A stretch of DNA of 9,129 nt, from positions 1 through 9,129 of the forward strand of contig CAMFLG010000096.1 in NCBI GenBank assembly GCA_945957495.1, read 5' to 3'. The notes beneath the pieces were generated by a model that saw only the letters and a list, made by a program, of their open reading frames with translations, was not told where the DNA came from and did not search any database. The stretch's first letter is position 1. The number at the start of each line of letters is the position of its first letter. Shown here one piece after another: positions 1 to 5,487 of the stretch. The DNA is from an uncultured Pseudorhodobacter sp. GTDB taxonomy: Bacteria > Pseudomonadota > Alphaproteobacteria > Rhodobacterales > Rhodobacteraceae. A program made the translations under genes and the position numbers.

Positions 1-216
1 ATCAGGCGTAGCACTGATAAATCGCAATCTGCAATGGCCGCCTAGGTTATGCTGAGTTGGAAATCGGAGTCACTCTCACTTCTCCGCATATCCTAATTCC
101 TTTATCTCAATTCCGATAACTTAAATCCACCAATCTGAATTCAATCGTTCCTCTGGCGGAGCGCCCATCCTTACTTCTCGTTCCGTTTTCCTTTCTGCGA
201 AATCCTGCATTCCGAT

Positions 217-240
217 GCGCTGATCTTCGGGAAGCAGCGC
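217..240. repeat. Hairpin in the candidate oriT
   Basis: GCGCTG (217-222) pairs with CAGCGC (235-240), and CTTC (225-228) pairs with GAAG (231-234). This leaves only a two-base AT bulge and a GG turn. The right arm belongs to AAGCAGCGCA (232-241), which recurs at 257-266 as a direct repeat with a 25-base period. It starts ten bases after the ATCCTG site at 202-207. Such a structure could be read by a relaxase or accessory protein. It lacks a T-run, so it is not a typical terminator. Confidence 0.5.
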
Positions 241-400
241 AGCTCAGGTCGTGGGTAAGCAGCGCAAGCCACTGTAAATGCACATATCATCTCCTTCGAT
301 ACGGTGCTGTCCTGCACTGATCTCTTTCCGGGTCTTCTGGCGCAGCGCTGTGCTGCAATTGCTACGGATGGGCATCTGCTGCACCAGAGAAATGCGCTCT

Positions 401-429
401 TTGCAGGGCTTGATTGCTCTTGCTAATTT
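401..429 (+). promoter_or_regulatory. Weak candidate sigma-70 promoter for the mobilization genes
   Basis: TTGCAG (401-406) and TAATTT (424-429) are 17 bases apart, the usual spacing, and lie just ahead of the mobC start. Both hexamers match the consensus only partly, so this is a tentative placement. Confidence 0.22.
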
Positions 430-470
430 GGAGGGGAAGGGTAAAAGAAAGACATGGTAGGAAATGCGAT

Positions 471-1028
471 ATGTCTACAATAATTCGGCGGTTGGTGGTG
501 ATGGTAAAATCTGTGTCTGGTGAAACGCGGCCCAAGCCGAAATTAAGACCAGGGACTGCGGCTCAGCTTGCAGCCGTGCCAAAGAAGCCGAGTGAGGCGC
601 CTCGACGTGGCCGCCCGGTCGCGGACGGGGCCGGGCAGGTCGTCAGTTGCCGTCTGCCTGCCGAAGAACTGCGTGCCTTCGACGCCCTTTGCGCTCAGCT
701 TGGCGCAAAATCCCGTTCGGATGGGGTGCGGTCGATTGTTCGGATGGCCTCTGGCTTCCTCGAATTCAGCCGGGAGGACAGCGCGAAGCTGGAGGAGATC
801 CGCTACGAACTGGGCAAGATCGGCACCAACGTGAACCAGATTGCCCTGGCCGCGAACCGGGGCAGGGCCCCGATGGTCCGGGCGCAATGGGCGTCAGTCG
901 AAGAATTGCGGCGATCATTGCCCTTGGTGACGAAGGCGCTGAGCCAGATCATCGCTGAGCGCCGGCGGCAGGGCGTGGCGCTGTTCCGCAAGTTTGTCGA
1001 AGCTCAGGAAGGCGCACGCCATGGTTAG
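471..1028 (+). CDS. mobC: MobC-like mobilization accessory protein
   Basis: A 185-residue basic protein that probably binds the origin of transfer and helps the relaxase form the relaxosome. Residues 1-50 are rich in Lys, Arg and Pro and look disordered. Residues 56-95 resemble a ribbon-helix-helix DNA-binding fold (VVSCRLPAEELRAFDAL, then SRSDGVRSIVRMA). Residues 106-130 hold the MobC family signature, LEEIRYELGKIGTNVNQIA followed by LAANRG. The tail is a basic helix. I chose ATG at 471 because AGGA at 459-462 lies 8 bases upstream; a longer TTG start at 414 and an ATG at 501 are also in frame. The gene overlaps the relaxase gene by 8 bases, which points to coupled translation. The MobC family is well supported; the exact start is less certain. 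Confidence 0.85.
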   Translation: MSTIIRRLVVMVKSVSGETRPKPKLRPGTAAQLAAVPKKPSEAPRRGRPVADGAGQVVSCRLPAEELRAFDALCAQLGAKSRSDGVRSIVRMASGFLEFSREDSAKLEEIRYELGKIGTNVNQIALAANRGRAPMVRAQWASVEELRRSLPLVTKALSQIIAERRRQGVALFRKFVEAQEGARHG

Positions 1029-2841
1029 GCCTGGGTCGCATCCCGTCGGGCTGGCAGAGGCCGTTCTCGGGGAGATCAACGTCCTGCGCCCGCAGCAGGG
1101 CAAGGTGAAGGCGGATAGATCATCGTCCAGACGCGGGTTCAGCTTCTCTGCGCGCGCCAGCCAATTGTGGCGGTTTTCGCTGGGATCAAACGCGGCGGTG
1201 CTGAAGAAAATCGGCAAAGGCGGCACGGCCAATGCCAAAGAACTGGCGGCGCAGATGGACTATCTGTTCTCGAAGTCGGCTGCGATCTTCGGCAACGGGG
1301 TCGCGTTGGATGCAGATGCCAAGGGGCTGACCAAGGGCGAGCGCAACGAGATCGTGGGGGATTGGGTCGAAGACTGGCGCGGCTCGCCCAAGAACGGCCA
1401 CACCACGCATTTGCTGATGAGCTTTCCATCCCATGTCCGGCCAGAGAAGGCAAAGCTGATCGCGGAGGCCTGGGCCTTCGAGATGTTCCAGTCAGGAGAG
1501 CATCAGGATGATGTCTGGTCCTATGTGGCAGCACTGCACAGCGACAAGTCACATCCGCATGTCCACATGGTGATCAACAACCGGGGCACGGTGAATGACA
1601 TATGGTTCTACATGGCCAAGGAGCACGCCTTCAATCTGGATGTCATGAAAGAGCGCATGGTGGCGATCGCGGCTGAAGAGGGCGTGTTTCTGGATGCCAC
1701 TTCGCGCGCTGAGCGTGGCTTGCTGACTTACGGTCCGTCGCGGGCTGAGATCGAACGGGCACGGATTGAAGGCAGGGCACCTTCAGAACGGCCCCGCGAG
1801 GGCAAGGCGCTGGAGGACGCCTTGGCTACAATGGCGCGCACGGCGGATGCGATGCGCAGTCTGAGCCATGTCGCGGCGCTGACGGGTTTGCCGGAGATTG
1901 GCGAGAATATTGCCAAGGCCGAAGAAGCGTTGCGGCGGGGTGGGGTGTTGCAACCGTTTCCGGGTGATGTGGCCACAGCGGAGCGGGCGGATCTCGACAA
2001 GCATTTCAGCGGATGGATGGCTGAGGCAGAGGACAAGATCCGGAAGATGCCGGTCGCCGAGCGCAAGGATATGCGGGACGAGCTTTATGGTTATGCCATC
2101 GACATCGCCAAGGGTTTGGGCGACGCGCGCGGCGCGCAACTGCTGCAGATGCTGCCGCAGTCTAAGCTCTATGCGACCAGTCTTGCAGGCGATCAGGTGA
2201 CAAGGGGCAGGGATGCAGTTGATCTTCAGCCAGGGGCTGCGGATCGGCTGAACGCGGACATTGTCAGCAAAGCGGTGGCACTGGGTCTTAGCGGTGACCG
2301 TATCGCCGAGCGGCTGGAAACCGGTGCCGCCAATGCTTGGGAGGAGCGGGGCTGGGTGCGCAGTGACTTGCTGGTACTGTCAGGGCGACGGCGTACTGAC
2401 CTTCGCAACCCGGATCAAAGCCGGAAGGTCGTCGATGATCTTGAACGCTTCTACGAAACCGCAGCAAAGTTGATCGAGCATGCCCGCGAACATGACTTGA
2501 TGCCGGACAATGACCGGCTGCTGCGGGCCCTTGGGTCGATGGGCCGTATCATGCAGGCGGATGGCAAAGTGGAATTCCGGGGGGATGCCCATGCTGAGCG
2601 GTTCGCCGATGAACTGCGTCTGCGTTATGGCAAAGGGGTTGTGGTGGAGCTGGCTGCCGGAAGGACGGAACGATTGGCTGCGGATTTCGAGGATGCAGAC
2701 CAGCGGAATTGGATCGCGCGGGCGGTTGTTTCGGCGGCAAAGTCGCATGTGGCGTTCGGGCTGACGCTGAGCGAGGCACGGCACGCTGAGCGATTGTTCG
2801 CATCAGCTCCTGTTCGAGATGGGCCTGACTGGGAGCGGTGA
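1021..2841 (+). CDS. Relaxase/mobilization nuclease, VirD2-like (probable MOBP class)
   Basis: A 606-residue DNA strand transferase expected to nick the origin of transfer and stay attached to the 5' end through a tyrosine. The relaxase domain occupies roughly residues 60-260. GKGGTANAKELAAQMDYLFSK (starting near residue 66) is a motif I-like segment with candidate catalytic Tyr81. ALHSDKSHPHVHMVINNRG (171-189) is the histidine-rich metal-binding motif III, with H173, D175, H178, H180 and H182. The C-terminal 340 residues are mostly helical and charged, with no domain I recognise. ATG at 1021 is preferred over an in-frame TTG at 994 because AGGAAGG (1006-1012) sits 8 bases ahead of it. The gene follows mobC with overlap. 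No coupling protein or secretion gene follows, so the element would be mobilizable rather than self-transmissible, at least in what is visible. Confidence 0.88.
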   Translation: MVRPGSHPVGLAEAVLGEINVLRPQQGKVKADRSSSRRGFSFSARASQLWRFSLGSNAAVLKKIGKGGTANAKELAAQMDYLFSKSAAIFGNGVALDADAKGLTKGERNEIVGDWVEDWRGSPKNGHTTHLLMSFPSHVRPEKAKLIAEAWAFEMFQSGEHQDDVWSYVAALHSDKSHPHVHMVINNRGTVNDIWFYMAKEHAFNLDVMKERMVAIAAEEGVFLDATSRAERGLLTYGPSRAEIERARIEGRAPSERPREGKALEDALATMARTADAMRSLSHVAALTGLPEIGENIAKAEEALRRGGVLQPFPGDVATAERADLDKHFSGWMAEAEDKIRKMPVAERKDMRDELYGYAIDIAKGLGDARGAQLLQMLPQSKLYATSLAGDQVTRGRDAVDLQPGAADRLNADIVSKAVALGLSGDRIAERLETGAANAWEERGWVRSDLLVLSGRRRTDLRNPDQSRKVVDDLERFYETAAKLIEHAREHDLMPDNDRLLRALGSMGRIMQADGKVEFRGDAHAERFADELRLRYGKGVVVELAAGRTERLAADFEDADQRNWIARAVVSAAKSHVAFGLTLSEARHAERLFASAPVRDGPDWER

Positions 2842-2876
2842 TGCCGCTTAAATCGCGCGCGGGCTGCCTTCGGACT

Positions 2877-3041
2877 TCAGCACGTGCCGTAATGGCCGCC
2901 GGAATATCGGCAGTATTCGGTGGCAGCGCCTGAACGGATCATCTCTGCCGCGATATCACGGCCGTCGGGCAGCAGACACTGAGCAACCAAGCGTCCATAG
3001 CGATCAATGTCCAGAACAGCGCAGGGCTGCTGTTTGCCGGA
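2877..3041 (-). pseudogene. C-terminal fragment of a thermonuclease (SNase) family gene
   Basis: Read on the minus strand, about 54 codons end in a TGA at 2877-2879. They encode CAVLDIDRYGRLVAQCLLPD, then GRDIAAEMIRSGAATEYCRY, then SGGHYGTC. DRYGR followed by a short hairpin and DI-x-x-x-M(I/V)R-x-G is the typical C-terminal part of staphylococcal-nuclease-like proteins, and the Arg of YGR matches a catalytic arginine of the family. The N-terminal two thirds, with the signal peptide, the metal-binding aspartates and the other catalytic residues, are missing. In their place lies insertion-sequence DNA, so the gene is dead. It converges on the relaxase gene with a 35-base gap. The same reading frame runs on into insertion-sequence sequence up to 3197, making a 106-codon chimeric ORF. 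Confidence 0.72.
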
Positions 3042-3129
3042 TAGGCATCGATGACGAATCCAACATAGACGAACCCCTTCCAGGTGGCGACATAGGGGAA
3101 ATCGCTGCCCTACAGCCTGTTCGACGCGG
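3041..3129 (-). pseudogene. IS3-family OrfB (DDE transposase) fragment
   Basis: In the minus-strand frame that contains SDFPYVATWKGFVYVGFVID, followed by AY, the sequence matches the start of the rve/DDE integrase domain, normally NRLWVSDFTYV.TW.GFVYVAFVIDAFARRI. The first catalytic Asp is in the SDF segment. The Trp of NRLW is replaced by a stop (TAG at 3110-3112). The match ends at VIDAY, where thermonuclease sequence begins, so the second Asp and the Glu of the DDE triad are absent. It is a dead fragment. Confidence 0.72.
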
Positions 3130-3298
3130 ACCCCGGCCTTTTTGACCCAGCCGTTCAGCGAATGCGCCGAGCAGCCGATGTTCGTGGCGATCAACATAAT
3201 GGCCCGCCAACGCGATCCGTGCTGGCCTCGGTATCCAACACCAACTGCACAGCGCGCTCGGGCACTTCAGGCGAAAGTTTGATCGTGGTCTTGCGCAT
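3130..3298 (-). pseudogene. IS3-family OrfA fragment, frameshifted
   Basis: The minus-strand ATG at 3298 opens MRKTTIKLSPEVPERAVQLV, the characteristic start of IS3-type OrfA proteins. After about 27 codons the frame must shift by one base (near 3215-3220) to recover GSRWRAIMLIATNIGCSAHS, followed by LNGWVKKAG, the helix-turn-helix part of OrfA (typical form SRWAAI..IA.KIGCS..TLN.WVKKA). In the original frame the sequence meets a stop at 3191-3193. The leucine-zipper half of OrfA is deleted. OrfA normally binds the element's ends and, by programmed frameshifting, forms the OrfAB transposase; this copy cannot. Confidence 0.78.
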
Positions 3299-3338
3299 GA
3301 TGCTCAACCTTGCTCAGGAGTTGGAGCATCCGGTAAGC

Positions 3339-4247
3339 CTAACACTTGAAAATCGACATCATGCCGGGTTGTTCTGCCTTTGCGCTGATGGCCGAGACGA
3401 AATGTTGCTCGAAGGCGATGGCCAGTGGGCTTTGTACGCGGCCCTCGCGGCGCAGCAGGCAGACCTGACGGCGGCAGCTTTCGTCGCGCAGGGATAGTTC
3501 TACCAAAGGTGGAGGCAGGCCGACCGTGGCAAGGCCGGGCAACAAGGTTACACCTATGCCCGCGCGCACCATTGCCAGCAGCGAGGTGACATTGCGCACG
3601 CGCAGCTTAGTTCTGGAGGCGATGGCCTGGAATTCTGCCGCCTGAATGCCGCGCGTGGTCTCATTAAGGATCAGCGGCACGGCCTCCAGATCCTGCCAGG
3701 CCAGCGGTTTGGTGTGCTGCGCCAGGGGCGAATCCACGCGGCACACCAACTTCATGTTGTCTTCAAAAATCGGCGTGGTCAGCAGGCCCGCCTCGGTTAC
3801 GCCAATGCTGGCGATGCCCAGATCGGCCTGCCCGCTGGTGATCAGCTTGCGCACATCGGCGCTGTCGGTATCGACAAGATCAATCTCGGCACTGGGGCGG
3901 CTGGCTAGAAAACTGGCCAGCATGTCCGGGATCAACAGCGCTGCAACGGAAGGCACCGAGGCGATGCGCAACCGCCCGCTGAACCCCGAGGCGTATTCCT
4001 TGATCAGATCAATCGCAGTGTCGTGGTCGCGCAGCAGCACCTTGGCCACGCCTAGCACAAAGCTGCCCAGATCGGTCAGGCTGTGCTTGCGGTCTGATTC
4101 AAACAACGGCGCGCCGAGTTGGTCTTCGACCTGCTTCAGGGTCATCGAGATCGCCGATTGCGTGCGAAACAACCGATCCGCCGCATCGCGGATGTTGCCA
4201 CATTCGGCAACGGTGGCAAACACGCGCAGGGCTTCGGTGCGGATCAT
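3339..4247 (-). CDS. LysR-type transcriptional regulator
   Basis: A 302-residue cytoplasmic regulator, of normal LysR length. Residues 3-62 form the winged helix-turn-helix, with IRDAADRLFRTQSAIS followed by MTLKQVEDQLGAPLFE at 19-50. Residues from about 90 onward form the two-lobed effector-binding domain (GRLRIASVPSVAALLIPDML and later TSLLAMVRAGIGVTLLPGLA). It diverges from the oxidoreductase gene with 99 bases between the starts, the classic LysR layout, so it probably controls that gene and itself. A T-N11-A dyad lies in the gap. The last codons, TGT TAG, appear to come from the end of the insertion-sequence remnant, so the natural C-terminus may have been altered by a few residues. The effector is unknown. 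Confidence 0.9.
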   Translation of the reverse strand: MIRTEALRVFATVAECGNIRDAADRLFRTQSAISMTLKQVEDQLGAPLFESDRKHSLTDLGSFVLGVAKVLLRDHDTAIDLIKEYASGFSGRLRIASVPSVAALLIPDMLASFLASRPSAEIDLVDTDSADVRKLITSGQADLGIASIGVTEAGLLTTPIFEDNMKLVCRVDSPLAQHTKPLAWQDLEAVPLILNETTRGIQAAEFQAIASRTKLRVRNVTSLLAMVRAGIGVTLLPGLATVGLPPPLVELSLRDESCRRQVCLLRREGRVQSPLAIAFEQHFVSAISAKAEQPGMMSIFKC

Positions 4248-4260
4248 GGCTGACTTCAGA

Positions 4261-4301
4261 TTTATTGAAACTGGATCAAAGAATAGTCGTTTGGCTGAAG
4301 C
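4261..4301. promoter_or_regulatory. Candidate LysR operator, copy A (lysR/oxidoreductase gap)
   Basis: The stretch begins TTTATTGAAACTGGATCAAA and ends TCGTTTGGCTGAAGC. It contains the dyad TTGA-N7-TCAA (4265-4279) and within it a T-N11-A pair (4266, 4278), the hallmark of LysR binding sites. The whole stretch aligns to 5367-5408 with one single-base gap and about 31 identical positions. It lies 45 bases before the oxidoreductase start and just upstream of the lysR start. The role as operator is inferred. Confidence 0.5.
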
Positions 4302-4346
4302 GGGTCAAATGGGGAAACTGCCCGGCGATTGGACTAGGAGCATACG

Positions 4347-5375
4347 ATGACGGGCACAGCGATAGCAGGCAAGCAGATGGGTTTGGACGAGGTCGAGGCT
4401 TTGGCACTGCAGGCCCTTGTTGCGGCGGGCGCCTCTGATGCAGCGGCGCAAGCGGTGGCGCGGTCGATCCGTCTGGCCGAACGTGACGGCATCCGCAGCC
4501 ATGGCCTGTTGTATTTGCCGATCTACGCCGAGCATCTGCGCTGTGGCAAAGTGCTGGGCATGGCCGCACCTGTGGTCACACGGCCAAAGCCGGGCAGCAT
4601 CCGCGTGGATGCTGCGCACGGCTTTGCCCATACCGCGATAGATGCGGGATGGACCGATTTCACCGCAGCGGCGCGGCAGAACGGTATCGCCGCACTCAGC
4701 CTGCACAATTCCTACAATTGCGGTGTGTTGGGGCATCATGCCGAACGGCTGGCCGAGGCCGGGCTGGTCGGGCTGTGCTTTACGCACGCTCCAGCCTCTA
4801 TCGCGCCGATGGGCGGCAAATCGCCCGTGATCGGCACCAACCCGTTTGCCATTGCGGTGCCGGATGGCGCAGGCGGGGCGCTGCTGGTGATCGACCAATC
4901 GGCCAGTGTGGTGGCGAAATCCGAAATCCTGCTGCGCGCCCGCAAGGGTGAGCGGATTGAACCAAACTGGGCGCTGGATGCCGAAGGCAGGCCGACGACG
5001 GTGGCGGAAGAAGCGCTGCGGGGGTCCATGCTGCCCGCGGGTGGGCAAAAGGGCTTCGGCTTGGGGCTGATGGTGGAAATCCTTGCAGCGGCGCTGAGTG
5101 GCGCGAACCTCAGCCGCGAGGCCAGCCCGTTTTCAGGCACCGCTGGCGGCCCGCCGGGCACGGGGCAATGTTTTATTGCGTTGGACCCCGCAGGTTTTTC
5201 CGGCGCTGTGTTCCAGCAAAGTCTGCACCGACTGGCCGGATCCATCACCGATCAACCCGGCGCACGCTTGCCGGGGGCGCGGCGCAAGGCCAACCGGGCG
5301 CGGATCGAAGCTGCAGGCGTGTTTGTCGATGCGGCGCTGCTGGCACGCATCGAAGCGCTGCTTCAATTTAATTGA
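4347..5375 (+). CDS. Ldh family (malate/L-lactate dehydrogenase-like) NAD(P)-dependent oxidoreductase
   Basis: A 342-residue protein of the family that includes sulfolactate dehydrogenase (ComC), ureidoglycolate dehydrogenase, 2,3-diketogulonate reductase and delta1-piperideine/pyrroline-2-carboxylate reductase. These enzymes interconvert 2-hydroxy or 2-amino acids and their 2-keto or cyclic imino forms. Visible motifs: ERDGIRSHGLLYLP with the conserved Ser51-His52; NSYNCGVLGHH at 121-131; GGKSPVIGTNPFAIAVP around 156-172 (nucleotide-binding region); WALDAEGRPTT at 208-218; and GGQKGFGLGLMVEILAAALS at 232-251. Overall spacing looks most like ComC-type members, but the substrate cannot be assigned. 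Many relatives have NSHHFG where this protein has NSYNCG. AGGAG at 4336-4340 lies 6 bases before the ATG. It is the first gene of the rightward series. Confidence 0.85.
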   Translation: MTGTAIAGKQMGLDEVEALALQALVAAGASDAAAQAVARSIRLAERDGIRSHGLLYLPIYAEHLRCGKVLGMAAPVVTRPKPGSIRVDAAHGFAHTAIDAGWTDFTAAARQNGIAALSLHNSYNCGVLGHHAERLAEAGLVGLCFTHAPASIAPMGGKSPVIGTNPFAIAVPDGAGGALLVIDQSASVVAKSEILLRARKGERIEPNWALDAEGRPTTVAEEALRGSMLPAGGQKGFGLGLMVEILAAALSGANLSREASPFSGTAGGPPGTGQCFIALDPAGFSGAVFQQSLHRLAGSITDQPGARLPGARRKANRARIEAAGVFVDAALLARIEALLQFN

Positions 5376-5376
5376 A
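5362..5376. repeat. Perfect 15-base palindrome across the oxidoreductase stop codon
   Basis: TTCAATT, one central T, then AATTGAA form a perfect inverted repeat that includes the TGA stop at 5373-5375. A second, overlapping inverted repeat, TCAATTT-N5-AAATTGA, covers 5363-5381. Both lie in a sharply AT-rich island ahead of the binding-protein gene. Such a site suits a dimeric regulator. It is too AT-rich to act as a strong terminator. Confidence 0.5.
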
Positions 5377-5408
5377 ATTGACTTAATTTATATTCGTTTG
5401 ATTGAAGC
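5367..5408. promoter_or_regulatory. Candidate LysR operator/promoter, copy B (upstream of proX)
   Basis: This stretch starts TTTAATTGAAATTGACTTAA and ends TTCGTTTGATTGAAGC. It matches 4261-4301 at about 31 of 41 aligned bases, including TTGAAA, TCGTTTG and TGAAGC. A T-N11-A pair occurs at 5373/5385. It lies 79 bases before the proX start, with the AT-rich TATATT at 5389-5394 as a possible -10-like element. It suggests that the transporter genes have their own start site controlled by the same protein as the oxidoreductase gene. Confidence 0.5.
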
Positions 5409-5487
5409 AAAACCGCGACCTAGCCTTCGTGTCGGGCCCAGCATGGCGTGCATCTGCGGCGAATCTAATCAAAAACGGGGAGTCAGC

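Larger units (their letters stand above)
1..470. other. Non-coding region upstream of the mobilization genes, possible origin of transfer
   Basis: No convincing gene is seen on either strand in this stretch. Its first 200 bases are visibly richer in A and T than the genes to the right. It holds a hairpin at 217-240, three copies of GCAGCGC (234-240, 259-265, 342-348), a small stem GCAGC/GCTGC at 342-356, and two TCCTGCA sites (203-209, 310-316), each followed by CTGATCT and then GCAGCGC. Mobilization genes of this type normally lie next to their origin of transfer, and P-type relaxases nick inside ATCCTG-like sequences. The region is therefore a candidate oriT. This is inference from position and motif resemblance, not proof. 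Confidence 0.4.
3041..3344 (-). mobile_element. Remnant of an IS3-family insertion sequence
   Basis: About 300 bases remain of an element that is normally 1.2-1.5 kb. On the minus strand the order is: presumed left end near 3344 (TGTTAGGCTTACCGGATGCT), orfA start at 3298, a frameshifted orfA N-terminal half, an internal deletion near 3130, a short piece of orfB, and then an abrupt switch to thermonuclease sequence near 3041. The right end and most of the catalytic domain are gone, so it cannot move by itself. The left end is inferred from its distance to orfA and the terminal TG; no right end is available to confirm an inverted repeat. Confidence 0.75.

Noticed and set aside
278..460. 60-codon plus-strand open frame before mobC
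   Set aside because: No good ribosome binding site, no known motif, unusual Cys/Arg-rich composition, and it overlaps the repeats of the candidate origin of transfer.
994..1020. TTG start for the relaxase
   Set aside because: The ATG at 1021 has AGGAAGG at ideal spacing; the longer form adds only nine residues deep inside mobC.
3646..4350. 234-codon plus-strand open frame opposite lysR
   Set aside because: The minus strand encodes a complete LysR protein; this frame has a Ser/Arg-rich composition typical of a shadow.
4305..5048. 247-codon minus-strand open frame opposite the oxidoreductase gene
   Set aside because: No recognizable motif; the plus-strand frame is a full-length Ldh family protein with a good ribosome binding site.
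5098..5487. N-terminal extension of the binding protein from an upstream in-frame start
   Set aside because: It overlaps the oxidoreductase gene for nearly 280 bases and would bury the signal peptide; ATG at 5488 has a strong ribosome binding site.
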